A DNA stretch of 64,000 bases from Gulosibacter macacae (GCF_003865375.1 NZ_RQVS01000003.1:30800-94799), one strand, 5' to 3'; positions 52,581-61,027 are shown, counted from the stretch's first letter. Numbers and translations are program-made. The notes: generated by a model from the sequence alone, not told the origin.

Positions 52581-53684
52581 TTACGTGGGTCGATTCACGT
52601 CGAAAACCGGCGGACGAGGGTCGTCCAGGAGAGAGGCAAAGACGAGTGTGTCGGTCCATTCGCCCTTGTTCCACCAGTCCAGACGCAGGTGGGCCTCCTG
52701 CTGCATGCCCACGGCAGAGGCGAGCCTCGCTGAGGCCTTGTTGCGGGCATCCATCTGAGCGACCACGCGGTGCAGTTGGTGGTGCTCGAAAGCAATGCGG
52801 AGGACCTCGGCGACCGCCTCGCGCGCGAAACCATGGCCGCCGTGGGCTGGATGGAGTACCCAGCCGATTTCCGCGACGCGGCGTTCCTTGTCGGTCAGCC
52901 ACAGCAGGACGTCCCCGATCGGGACGCCGCCATGCTCGATGACCAGCGCAAGCGCATTAGTCTCGCCATCGAGGCCGGTCTTGCTCAGGCGCTCGGCGAG
53001 CTTGTCGCGGGTGACTTCCGCGGTCCACGGCTCATCCAGCAGGTAGCGGGCAACGTCAGGTCGCGAGTACAGCTCATGAAGCCACTCGGCATCGCCTGTC
53101 CCATGCAGACGGAGCCGAAGCCGCTCCGTCGCCAACGGCCCCTGGGCGCTGAGCACGAGATCGCGCCGGTAATGGAACAACTCCTCGTGCTGTCCTGCGG
53201 GCGTGGTCCCGACGGCTCGCTCGACCTCACGGAACCCCGCGTTGGTCAAGCACCGCTGGGAGTCCTCGTTCTCCGGAAGTGTGCGTGCCGTCAAGGTTCG
53301 AAGTCCACTGTTGCGCGCGAAGCGCGCTGCCAGCTCCAGGCCCCGACGAGCGTGCCCTGCTCCGCGTGCATCGGGATGAATCCAGAACCCGACCTCGGCA
53401 GCCTCAGAGCTGACGTCGAAGAGCACCAAAGAGCCCACAAACCGGTCCGTCTCGGCGTCGGCAAGTGCAAGGACTGCCAACGTGCCCGACGACAGACCCT
53501 CAGCAACCTCGTCACGGATCATCCGTCGCACGGACTCGGGGGTGTAGTCCGGCTCCGGCAGGTGGCCGAAGCGCCGCACAGCCTCATCCTTGGTGCCGGC
53601 TGCATACGCTTCCGCGTCCAGCTCAGAGAGGGGGCGTAGGCGAGTGTCCTCAAAGGTGATCGGAAGGGTGGTGGCATCCAACAT
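52581..53684 (-). CDS. Tandem double-GNAT acetyltransferase
   Basis: Two GNAT modules are fused: residues 1-180 (FVGSLVLFDVSSEAAEVGFWIHPDARGAGHARRGLELAARFARNSG) and 185-355 (PIGDVLLWLTDKERRVAEIGWVLHPAHGGHGFAREAVAEVLRIAF), both with an acetyl-CoA loop (RGAGHARRG; HGGHGFAREA) of the RimJ/RimL style. One half could acylate an antibiotic or a ribosomal or other small-molecule amine. It is divergent from a TetR gene with 59 bases between, so it is a likely target of that regulator. Confidence 0.85.
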   Translation of the reverse strand: MLDATTLPITFEDTRLRPLSELDAEAYAAGTKDEAVRRFGHLPEPDYTPESVRRMIRDEVAEGLSSGTLAVLALADAETDRFVGSLVLFDVSSEAAEVGFWIHPDARGAGHARRGLELAARFARNSGLRTLTARTLPENEDSQRCLTNAGFREVERAVGTTPAGQHEELFHYRRDLVLSAQGPLATERLRLRLHGTGDAEWLHELYSRPDVARYLLDEPWTAEVTRDKLAERLSKTGLDGETNALALVIEHGGVPIGDVLLWLTDKERRVAEIGWVLHPAHGGHGFAREAVAEVLRIAFEHHQLHRVVAQMDARNKASARLASAVGMQQEAHLRLDWWNKGEWTDTLVFASLLDDPRPPVFDVNRPT

Positions 53685-53743
53685 GCGCTAAACCTAACAT
53701 AGAATGGATAGCTAACTGAAGCGTGTTTGGTTAGGCTGGTGGG
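53685..53743. promoter_or_regulatory. Divergent promoter/operator between GNAT and TetR genes
   Basis: A 59-base region with short inverted repeats (CCTAAC at 53693 and GTTAGG at 53730, and the palindrome TAGCTA at 53709). TetR-family repressors usually bind such a spot; the half-sites here are short, so exact operator is uncertain. Confidence 0.45.
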
Positions 53744-54340
53744 GTGAGCTACTGGGAACACCGAAAACCTGTGCAACGCCTCCGCGCAGTGGACATCGTG
53801 GAGGTTGCGAGGGCATCGGTGAGGCTGCTGGACGAAGGCGGGTTGAGGGCCCTCACCCTGCGATCTGTGGCGCAACAGGTGGGTGTCGCTCCAGCCAGCC
53901 TGTACTCCCGCGTCGAATCCGTCGACGATCTGTTCGACCTCGCCCTCGACACAGCGCTTGCAGACGATCCCGTGATGTCCGAGTCGATCCGCAACGCCGA
54001 CCTGCCTGCCCTGATGCACGCCTTCTTCGCGCACCTCACGACCCACCGGTGGGCCGGTCAGGTCATCGGTATGCGCGCTCCCAGGGGCCCGGCGTACCTG
54101 GCCCTTTCCGAGCGGATGTGCGTCCTGCTGGAACAAGCGGGTACCCCGGATCCGCTGGGAACTGCCTACCGATTGTCCAACCTGGTGATTGGCGCCTCGC
54201 TGACCGCACCCATGGCGTCTGACGAGAAGCGCGTCGCCATTGACCCTGACCAAGCTCCTACCTATGCGCGGCTACACGCGACGCACCACATCAGCCCACG
54301 CGAGATTCTCTCCGACGGCATCACGGCACTCCTGTCGTGA
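53744..54340 (+). CDS. TetR-family transcriptional regulator
   Basis: The 198-residue protein has the helix-turn-helix at ~residues 22-65 (VRLLDEGGLRALTLRSVAQQVGVAPASLYSRVESVDDLFDLA) and a TetR C-terminal helical domain. GTG 53744 starts it. The C-terminal region fits TetR_C_11-type domains (as in tetracycline repressors), with no recognisable ligand specificity. It is divergent from the double-GNAT gene, which it probably represses, and convergent with the AraC gene, whose end overlaps by 20 bases. Confidence 0.9.
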   Translation: MSYWEHRKPVQRLRAVDIVEVARASVRLLDEGGLRALTLRSVAQQVGVAPASLYSRVESVDDLFDLALDTALADDPVMSESIRNADLPALMHAFFAHLTTHRWAGQVIGMRAPRGPAYLALSERMCVLLEQAGTPDPLGTAYRLSNLVIGASLTAPMASDEKRVAIDPDQAPTYARLHATHHISPREILSDGITALLS

Positions 54341-54800
54341 GGGGGCCTTTTGATTCGGGGCTGCCCTGCGTTGCTGATGGCCACGGGCTGGTCTCCGTGA
54401 GAGTGCGCCCAATCGCAGTGCGCCGATATTCGGACGGGCTGATCCCGACGAAGTCGGTGAACTGCCGTGCGGCATGCCCACGGCTGCGCCACCCGACTTT
54501 TGTCATGGCGACGCCGATTGGAAGATCAGTCTCGACCAGGAGCTCAGCCAGCCGATGGGCCCGAATGTGAGCCAGGTACCGCATGGGCGGCATCCCGAAT
54601 CGTTGTGTGAACGCTCTGCCCAGCTGTGACACCGAGAGGTGAACCAGCGCGGCAAGTTCACGGAGCCGCCAATCCCGTTGAGGTGCTTCTGCGAGCAGCC
54701 GCGCTGCCAGTTCTGTGGATGTTTCACCGGAACGGTGCTCCGTGGCACTCCTAGCTGTTGACGTGTAGCGGCAGGCTTGATGCCGCGCAGCGATGGTCAT
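54321..54800 (-). CDS. HTH-only AraC-family regulator, coupled to erm
   Basis: The 159-residue protein has a leading ~55-residue tail and an AraC double helix-turn-helix (RLRELAALVHLSVSQLGRAFTQRFG, then VAMTKVGWRSRGHAARQFTDFVGISPSEYRR). The sensing domain is absent. Start ATG 54800 overlaps the erm stop (ATGA), preceded by GGAGG, so it is in the erm operon. It resembles the AraC protein after the MFS gene. Its target may be erm or other resistance genes. Its end overlaps the convergent TetR gene. Confidence 0.85.
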   Translation of the reverse strand: MTIAARHQACRYTSTARSATEHRSGETSTELAARLLAEAPQRDWRLRELAALVHLSVSQLGRAFTQRFGMPPMRYLAHIRAHRLAELLVETDLPIGVAMTKVGWRSRGHAARQFTDFVGISPSEYRRTAIGRTLTETSPWPSATQGSPESKGPLTTGVP

Positions 54801-55624
54801 CGACGGCGCCTCCTCGACTTCACCTGCTGCGTCTGCGCACGGTGCGCAGGCGGTGAAGAACCGGTGGTCTTGAACAAGTCCACCCATGCCTCGACGGGCA
54901 TGTCCTTCGGGAGTCCTGCAGCGGTCATGCCGTGGCGTGTCAGCCACGCCTGTGCGGTCTGTGGTGACCCGAGTGAGGTGTTGCGTGCGAGGATCTGGGC
55001 CAGCCCGCGGCCGGGGCCGGTGTAGACGCGGTGGACTAGGGCATGGAACTGGCGTCGCCGTGTCGGGGACAGCAGCGGGTGTTCGCGGCGGTGGATGGTG
55101 AGGATTCCGCCGTCGACGCCCGGACGTGGGGTGAACGCGCGAGCGGGAACACGACTTTGCAGCGTGAACTCGTACCAGGGCGCCCATTGCGCGGTCATCA
55201 ACGTGGCACCGCCGACGCCTGCTCTGCGCCGCGCGACTTCCCATTGCACGAGCACGATGGCATCGGTCCATGCCGGGGAGTGCAGGATGCGGCGCAGTAT
55301 GGCTGTGGTCTGGTGAAACGGCAGGTTGCCGACGAGCACATGCGCAGATGTTGGAAGCCGGTAGGTCAGGAAGTCGTCGGCGACGACCTCCACGTGCGAC
55401 GGGAGACGTTGGGCCAAGCGTTGGGCGAGCCTGGTGTCGATCTCGACGGCAGTCACCGGTCGCCCGAGCTGGGCCAGCGGGGTGGTGAGTGCTCCGTCAC
55501 CGGGGCCGATCTCGATGATCGGGCCCTCGGTGGCAGCCACGAGCCGTGTGATCGTGGCAATGGTGGATGGGTCAGTCAGGAAGTTCTGGCCGTGCTCATG
55601 ACGGCCACCTCGATAGGTAGGCAC
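54797..55624 (-). CDS. erm: 23S rRNA adenine-N6 methyltransferase (Erm, erm(X)-like)
   Basis: Erm methylates A2058 of 23S rRNA, giving resistance to macrolides, lincosamides and streptogramin B. The RHEHGQNFL start, SAM motif IIEIGPGDGALT, AVEID, VVADDFL and the NLPFHQTT catalytic motif are all present and typical; RPGVDGG is also family-like. Length from GTG 55624 is 275 residues, with GGAG seven bases upstream; a longer frame (GTG 55657) lies in the attenuator. It has a basic Arg/Ser tail. The leader peptide MLFYGTASLRLRSR and pairing pattern are those of erm(X). Coupled to an AraC gene downstream. Confidence 0.93.
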   Translation of the reverse strand: MPTYRGGRHEHGQNFLTDPSTIATITRLVAATEGPIIEIGPGDGALTTPLAQLGRPVTAVEIDTRLAQRLAQRLPSHVEVVADDFLTYRLPTSAHVLVGNLPFHQTTAILRRILHSPAWTDAIVLVQWEVARRRAGVGGATLMTAQWAPWYEFTLQSRVPARAFTPRPGVDGGILTIHRREHPLLSPTRRRQFHALVHRVYTGPGRGLAQILARNTSLGSPQTAQAWLTRHGMTAAGLPKDMPVEAWVDLFKTTGSSPPAHRAQTQQVKSRRRRR

Positions 55625-55771
55625 TGTTTGCTCCGTGGTTGTTGCGGAGCCGGGCACGCTGAAAGAGCCGCCCGGCCGTGATCATCGGGTGCGGGAGCAA
55701 CAACCTGTGGAGGGTGCCCGCCGCTGTTAGCGGCTGCGCAGACGCAGCGAAGCAGTGCCGTAGAACAACAT
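55622..55771 (-). promoter_or_regulatory. erm translational attenuator
   Basis: The segment GGTTGTTGCTCC (minus strand, 55694-55705) can pair with GCAACAACC (55637-55645) or with GGAGCAA at the erm ribosome site (55628-55634), which would hide the GGAG. A further hairpin (GCCGCT/AGCGGC, 55720-55734) overlaps the leader stop. Macrolide-stalled ribosomes on the leader should shift the pairing and open the erm ribosome site. Confidence 0.82.
55727..55771 (-). CDS. erm leader peptide (14 aa)
   Basis: An ATG at 55771 opens a 14-codon ORF, MLFYGTASLRLRSR, ending at 55727. It contains the RLR sequence near its end, as in erm(X)-type leaders (MLISGTAFLRLRTNR), which arrest ribosomes in the presence of macrolides. 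It lies about 100 bases before the erm start. The ribosome site before it is weak (GGTGGGC). Confidence 0.85.
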   Translation of the reverse strand: MLFYGTASLRLRSR

Positions 55772-56037
55772 GCCCACCAGCGTAGGTGACCCCGCTGCCG
55801 GTCAGCGACTCAATATCCCGCCTCTGCCCAAAGACGCGGAGATCCGTATCAATGCTGGCCAGTACCAATCCCGAGCTAACCCACGGCCGCAGAGCCTCGG
55901 CATCATCGAGATTCGTTCCGTGAGAGACCTCGACAGATCTGCCACGCCTCTTGCAGATCGAGGCTTGCTTGGGTTGCCGGGTCGGTACTCTGACTGCGCG
56001 ACGTAGTGAACGTCGCGCCCAAAAGGAGGTGGTCGGC
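55772..56037. other. Intergenic region between the erm leader and the relaxase leader
   Basis: About 265 bases carrying the promoters of the leftward erm unit and of the rightward relaxase unit. A perfect inverted repeat GCGCGACGT (55996-56004) and ACGTCGCGC (56010-56018) with a five-base loop lies just before AAAAGGAGGT. No further gene was found. Confidence 0.45.
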
Positions 56038-56088
56038 ATGCCGACGCTTTCTCTGCTGGACGACGCCTGCGGCATGTGGGAGTCGTAA
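56038..56088 (+). CDS. Short well-translated ORF upstream of the relaxase (16 aa)
   Basis: A 16-codon ORF, MPTLSLLDDACGMWES, sits seven bases after the strong ribosome site AAAAGGAGGT (56021-56030) and just after a perfect hairpin. Its ATG lies within the palindrome GTCGGCATGCCGAC (56032-56045). The good ribosome site makes it unlikely to be noise. It may be a leader peptide controlling the relaxase gene 265 bases downstream. No homologue known to me. Confidence 0.45.
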   Translation: MPTLSLLDDACGMWES

Positions 56089-56230
56089 AACGCTTGTGGA
56101 GGGGCCGTAGGTCCGTGGATAACCTCGCGGCTGGAACCCTGAGAAGCGAGAAGCGCGTCGCGGCGTAGCCACGTGGCGCATTCCATCCTGGCAACGGGGT
56201 GGCGTTCCCGAGACTTCGGTGAACGGCAAA

Positions 56231-56340
56231 ACCTCCAGAGTGCGAAAAGATCCAGGAGGTTGGCGGCGACGCCGCCGAGGGGGTGGCCGTATAGGTCACC
56301 CCCTCTCTCGCATCTAGGACGTGAGCACCTTTCGGTGAGA
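56231..56340 (+). other. Structured region before the relaxase (candidate oriT or leader)
   Basis: Several inverted repeats follow each other: ACCTCC/GGAGGT (56231-56260), GGCGGC/GCCGCC (56262-56276), GAGGGGGTGGCC/GGTCACCCCCTC (56277-56305, 12 pairs with a GTATA loop) and CACC/GGTG (56326-56337). MobF relaxases nick at an oriT near their gene, so this is a good place for oriT; a translational or termination leader is also possible. Confidence 0.5.
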
Positions 56341-56353
56341 GAGGTGGTTCGTC

Positions 56354-59300
56354 TTGACGGTGTCGATGCGGGTGATGTCGGCTGGCGACGGCTACACGTA
56401 CCTGCTGCGCACTGTGGCGGCTGGTGATGGTGACCGGTCGCTGTCGACTCCGTTGACCCGCTACTACGCCGAGGCTGGCACCCCACCTGGACGCTGGCTT
56501 GGTTCCGGTGTCACTGCTTTGGGTAATGGTGAAATCGCCCCTGGAGCGCAGGTGTCGGAGGCGCAGCTTCAGTTGCTGGTGGGGATGGGGCGGGATCCGA
56601 TTACTGGTGTGCCTTTGGGGCGGGCGTATCCGGTGTACAGCTCGACGGCGGAGCGGGTCGCGGACCGTGTCGCGCAGCTGGACCCTGCCCTGGGGGCGGT
56701 GGGGCGGGGGCGGGTCGTTGCGCAGATTGAGGCGGAGGAGGCTGCGCGGGGGTCGCGGCGTGCGGTGGCGGGGTTTGATTTCACGTTCAGTGTGCCGAAG
56801 TCTGCGTCGGTGTTGTGGGCGGTTGCGGACGCGGGGACGCAGGCGTTGATTGCGCAAGCCCATCATGAGGCGGTTGCGGCGGTGGTTGCGTTCATGGAGC
56901 GCGAGGTTGCAGCCACCCGCACGGGCGCAACTGCTGGGGATGGTGCGGTTGCACAGGTCGACGTCACGGGTTTGATCGCGACGGTGTTTGATCACTTTGA
57001 TTCCCGTGCTGGGGACCCGCACTTGCATACGCATGTGGTGATCAGCAACAAGGCCCAAACGGTGTTGGATGGGAAGTGGCGGAGTCTGGATGGGCGTCCG
57101 ATGCATGCCGCGGTTGTCGCGTTGTCGGAGCTGCACGAGGCTGTGTTCGCCGATCACATGACCCGCACCTTCGGCGTGAGCTGGGAGCCGCGGGAGATGG
57201 GCCGGGACCGGAACCCGTCATGGGCGATCACCGACGTCCCCGAGGAACTGGTGGCGGAGTTCTCGACCCGCTCCCGGCACATCAACGAGGCGACCGACGC
57301 GCTGATTGCTGACTACGTGACCCAGCACGGCAGGCGCCCGTCGCCGGCGACCGTCATGAAACTGCGCGCCCAGGCCACGCTCGCGACGCGTCCGGAGAAG
57401 CAGGTCCGATCCTTGGCGGAACTGACGGCCGAGTGGCGCACCCGCGCCAGCAGACTCTTGGGCAGTGATGCGACGGTGTGGGCGCGGACCGTCACCGGCG
57501 GGGACCGTCCGTTGCTGTTGCGGGCTGATGATGTGCCGTTGGATCTGATCGGGCAGGTGGGGCGCTCGGTGGTCGAGGTGGTCGGGGAGAAGCGTTCGAC
57601 GTGGCGGCGCTGGAACCTGATGGCCGAAGCCGCCCGCCAAACGATGGGGTGGCGGTTCGCCACCGTCGAGGACCGCGAAGCCATCACCGCGATGGTCGCC
57701 GACGCCGCCGAACAGGCCTCGCTACGCCTGACCCCACCCGAACTGACCACGAGCCCGGTGGAGTTCCGCCGCCTGGACGGAACCAGCGTGTTCCGGCCGA
57801 AGCACTCGACCGTGTTCTCCTCCGACACCCTCCTCGCCGCCGAAGACCGCCTCCTGCAACGGGCCCGCACCACCACCGGGCCGAGCATCGACCTCGCCAC
57901 CGTCGAAACGATCACGAGCAAGCCTGACGCCGAGGGTCGGGTGCTCGGTCCCGACCAGGCTGAAGCTTTGGCGTCGGTCGCCGTCTCGGGCCGGGTGGTG
58001 GATGTGTTGGTGGGGCCGGCGGGAGCCGGGAAGACAACGGCAATGAATGCGCTGCGCCGGGCATGGGAAACCGAGCATGGCGCCGGGTCTGTGGTGGGGT
58101 TGGCCCCGTCTGCGGTGGCGGCGCAGGTGCTGGCCGACGATCTGGGCATTCAGACGGAGAACACGGCGAAGTGGTGGACCACCTACCAACACACCGGCGC
58201 CACCTTCCAGGCCGGGCAGCTGGTTATCATCGACGAAGCCTCCCTCGCCGGCACCCTCTCCTTGGACCGGATCACGCAGGCAGCGGAGGAGGCGGGGGCG
58301 AAGGTGCTGCTGGTCGGTGACTACGCCCAGCTCCAGTCCGTCGACGCTGGCGGTGCGTTCAGCCTGGTGATCCACGACCGTGACGATGCTCCCGAGCTGG
58401 TCGATGTCCACCGCTTCACGAATGCTTGGGAGAAGACCGCGTCCCTGGAACTACGGCACGGCCGCACCCCGGTCATCGACACCTACCTGGCACGCGATCG
58501 CATCCACGACGGCGACGCCGAGGCCATGACCGATGCCGCCTACACCGCCTGGCGACACGACCGCCAGGCGGGATTGGCGTCGGTGCTGATCGCCGAAACC
58601 CGCGAGAACGTCACCGCCCTCAACGTCCGCGCCCGCGCTGACCTCATCCTGGACGGCACGCTGAAGCCCGGCCCCGAAATCACCCTGTCCGACGGATCGG
58701 CAGCGGGCGTGGGGGACACGATCATCACCCGCCACAACGACCGGCGGCTACGGAACCGGCACGGCTGGATCCGCAACGGCCAAACCTGGACCATCAGCCA
58801 GGTTCGGGGCGATGGGTCGGTCACGATCCGCCCACCCGGGGCCAGGTTCGGAAACAGCATCGTCCTACCCGCCGACTACGTGGCCGAGCACGTCGACCTC
58901 GGCTACGCCGTCACCGCCCACCGCGCCCAAGGCATCACCACCGACACCGCCCACGTCCTCGTCGAACCCACCACCACGCGGGAGAACCTGTACGTCGCGA
59001 TGACGCGCGGACGGGAGTCGAATCAGGCGTACGTCGTCCTCGACCGTCCCGATGATCACGCCACTGCGCATCCGGGTGACAATCCTGACGCCACCGCCCG
59101 CACGGTCCTCTACGGCGTGCTCCAACACAGCGGTGCTGAGCTGTCGGCGCACGAGACCATCACCGCCGAGCAGGACCGGTGGGGCTCGATCGCCCAACTC
59201 GCCGCCGAATACGAAACCATCGCCGCCGCAGCCCAACACGACCGCTGGACCACCCTCATCACCAGCAGTGGCCTGACCACCGACCAAGCAGACGCCGTCA

Positions 59301-59896
59301 TCGACTCCGACGCTTTCGGCGCCCTGACTGCGGAACTGCGCCGAGCCGAAGCCAAGCACCACAACGTCGACACCCTCCTGCCACGCCTCATCAAGGCGCG
59401 CGGGTTCGCCGACGCCGACGACATCGCCTCCGTCATCCACCACCGCCTCGCCAACGCCACCACCCGACCCGCCGGCTCCGGCCGCGCACGACGGGCGCCG
59501 CGTCTCATCGCCGGACTGATCCCCGAAGCCGCCGGCCCCATGACCCCCGACATGCAGCAAGCCCTGACCGAACGCCGCCACCTCATCGAAACCCGAGCAG
59601 AAGCCATCCTCGACACCGCCCTGCAGACGCAAGAACCATGGGCTATGGCACTCGGTCCGATACCCGCCAGTGGGCGGGAGCGGCAGCAGTGGCGACGCCG
59701 CGCTGTGGTTGTCGCCGCCTACCGTGACCGCTACCAGATCACCGACCCCACCCCGCTCGGCACCGAGCCCGAGGGCGCGGCGCAGAGGATCGACCGTGCC
59801 CGGGCCGAAACCGCGCTCCGGACGTTGCCCCGCCCGACCATCCACGACGAGCGTCATCGCCCCGCTGCCCAGGCGACGCGGTACCTCGACCTGTAA
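56354..59896 (+). CDS. MobF relaxase-helicase (TrwC/TraA-type)
   Basis: This 1,180-residue enzyme nicks oriT and unwinds the DNA for transfer. The N-terminal relaxase has catalytic Tyr candidates (Y14 and Y16 and the YYAE pair at 37-38) and the metal-binding histidine triad HxHxH at 223-227 (PHLHTHVV). The helicase domain has Walker A GPAGAGKT at about 554-561, then DEASLAG and a TraA/RecD-like C-terminal motif HRAQGITTD. The TTG start follows AGAGAGGTGG; GTG 56360 is an alternative. The plus-strand gene faces the tra operon and ends at a strong terminator. Confidence 0.93.
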   Translation: MTVSMRVMSAGDGYTYLLRTVAAGDGDRSLSTPLTRYYAEAGTPPGRWLGSGVTALGNGEIAPGAQVSEAQLQLLVGMGRDPITGVPLGRAYPVYSSTAERVADRVAQLDPALGAVGRGRVVAQIEAEEAARGSRRAVAGFDFTFSVPKSASVLWAVADAGTQALIAQAHHEAVAAVVAFMEREVAATRTGATAGDGAVAQVDVTGLIATVFDHFDSRAGDPHLHTHVVISNKAQTVLDGKWRSLDGRPMHAAVVALSELHEAVFADHMTRTFGVSWEPREMGRDRNPSWAITDVPEELVAEFSTRSRHINEATDALIADYVTQHGRRPSPATVMKLRAQATLATRPEKQVRSLAELTAEWRTRASRLLGSDATVWARTVTGGDRPLLLRADDVPLDLIGQVGRSVVEVVGEKRSTWRRWNLMAEAARQTMGWRFATVEDREAITAMVADAAEQASLRLTPPELTTSPVEFRRLDGTSVFRPKHSTVFSSDTLLAAEDRLLQRARTTTGPSIDLATVETITSKPDAEGRVLGPDQAEALASVAVSGRVVDVLVGPAGAGKTTAMNALRRAWETEHGAGSVVGLAPSAVAAQVLADDLGIQTENTAKWWTTYQHTGATFQAGQLVIIDEASLAGTLSLDRITQAAEEAGAKVLLVGDYAQLQSVDAGGAFSLVIHDRDDAPELVDVHRFTNAWEKTASLELRHGRTPVIDTYLARDRIHDGDAEAMTDAAYTAWRHDRQAGLASVLIAETRENVTALNVRARADLILDGTLKPGPEITLSDGSAAGVGDTIITRHNDRRLRNRHGWIRNGQTWTISQVRGDGSVTIRPPGARFGNSIVLPADYVAEHVDLGYAVTAHRAQGITTDTAHVLVEPTTTRENLYVAMTRGRESNQAYVVLDRPDDHATAHPGDNPDATARTVLYGVLQHSGAELSAHETITAEQDRWGSIAQLAAEYETIAAAAQHDRWTTLITSSGLTTDQADAVIDSDAFGALTAELRRAEAKHHNVDTLLPRLIKARGFADADDIASVIHHRLANATTRPAGSGRARRAPRLIAGLIPEAAGPMTPDMQQALTERRHLIETRAEAILDTALQTQEPWAMALGPIPASGRERQQWRRRAVVVAAYRDRYQITDPTPLGTEPEGAAQRIDRARAETALRTLPRPTIHDERHRPAAQATRYLDL

Positions 59897-59909
59897 GGGG
59901 CACAAAGAA

Positions 59910-59945
59910 GGGGCTCGCACCGTCCAGAGGGATGGTGCGAGCCCC
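59910..59945. terminator. Terminator between relaxase and dprA-like gene
   Basis: GGGGCTCGCACC pairs with GGTGCGAGCCCC around a 12-base loop. It lies 14 bases after the relaxase stop and 18 bases after it on the other side begins the convergent dprA-like end. It should serve both. Confidence 0.85.
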
Positions 59946-59962
59946 ACTATCTGTCGACCGGG

Positions 59963-60958
59963 CTAAAGAGATCGCTCCTGCGGTCCAGCCGCCGGCGCCG
60001 TGTGCCGTGTGAACTCGGCTGACAGCCCCGGACAATGGGTTGTGCGGTCGGCGGTGAGTTCTTCGACGTCGGCAGCGGAGGTGACCAGGTGTGCGTGGCC
60101 GGTGCGGAGTAGCTCGTGCGGACCATGACTGGTGGCGCTGGTGACCGGCCCCGGCACTGCACCGACCTGGCGTCCGAGCTGGCGGGCCTCGGACGCCACG
60201 CGCAGTGCCCCCGACCGCGCACCGGCCTCCACGACCACCGTCGCCGCTGACATGGCCCCCAGCAGTCGGGAGCGGGCCAGGAACCGATGCCTCGTCGGCA
60301 CCGCTCCGAGAGGAAGCTCGCTGACCAGCGCACCCACATCACCCACCCGATCCAGCAAGTCACTGTGCCCGCTCGGGTAGGGGCGGTCCACGCCACCGGC
60401 GAGCACCGCGATCGTGTCCCCACCGGCCGCCAATGCCGCGCGGTGCACGGCAGCTTCGACACCATAGGCGCCACCGGCCACCAGCACGCGTTCACGGTTC
60501 GCGAGGTCGGCAGCCAGTTCGCCCGCGACATGCTCCCCATACGCAGAGGCCGCCCGAGACCCCGTGACCGTCACCAGATCGTTCAACGGTCGCGCCAGGA
60601 ACGACGTCGCCCCGCGCACGAAGAGAACATACGGAGCGCGTTCGTCGAGATCATCCAGCGCTCGGGGCCAGTGCGCATCCCCCGGGACCAGAGTGGCGAT
60701 CCCGCTCTCCTCAACCATGCGCAGCCGCTGGTCAAGCCCATCCAGCCTGCCCGGTGAGGTGAGGCGGTCACGCCACACCTGACCATCGACCCGGGCCAAA
60801 CCCGGCACGGTCGTGTCGGTGTCGAGCAGCCCGAGCGTCTCAACGGCACCCACGCGGCGCATCAGCCCACCGGTGACGGGATCATCAGGCTCCGCCAGCA
60901 TGGCCAGCACCACTCGGGCACGACGCTCATCAACACCAAGACCAGTAACACCAGACAT
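59963..60958 (-). CDS. dprA: DprA/Smf-like DNA-processing protein
   Basis: The 331-residue protein has a helical N-terminus and a Rossmann-like DprA domain: PRALDDLDERAPYVLFVRG, VTGSRAASAYGEHVA, GGAYGVEAAVHRAALAAGG, then AVLAGGVDRPYPSGHSDLL and a RFLARSRLLGAMSAATVVVEAGARSGAL core. DprA binds ssDNA and loads RecA. In the usual GxARGID motif the Arg is replaced by Tyr (GAYGVE). GAGGAG precedes the ATG. On an element it may protect or process incoming single strands. It is convergent with the relaxase gene. Confidence 0.85.
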   Translation of the reverse strand: MSGVTGLGVDERRARVVLAMLAEPDDPVTGGLMRRVGAVETLGLLDTDTTVPGLARVDGQVWRDRLTSPGRLDGLDQRLRMVEESGIATLVPGDAHWPRALDDLDERAPYVLFVRGATSFLARPLNDLVTVTGSRAASAYGEHVAGELAADLANRERVLVAGGAYGVEAAVHRAALAAGGDTIAVLAGGVDRPYPSGHSDLLDRVGDVGALVSELPLGAVPTRHRFLARSRLLGAMSAATVVVEAGARSGALRVASEARQLGRQVGAVPGPVTSATSHGPHELLRTGHAHLVTSAADVEELTADRTTHCPGLSAEFTRHTAPAAGPQERSL

Positions 60959-61027
60959 GACGCACCCTCCTCGAACAGACTCCGCCGAGTAGGTGCGCCA
61001 ACACAGCCCGCGAGCCTCGCGCGGCTG

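Noticed and set aside
56277-56305. Simple rho-independent terminator
   Set aside because: Stem is strong but no clear T run follows and the relaxase starts 49 bases later, so oriT or leader structure is preferred.
55802-57157. A 451-codon open frame on the minus strand across the relaxase start
   Set aside because: It is antisense to the conserved relaxase histidine region and is Arg/Pro/His-rich noise; it also covers the structured leader.
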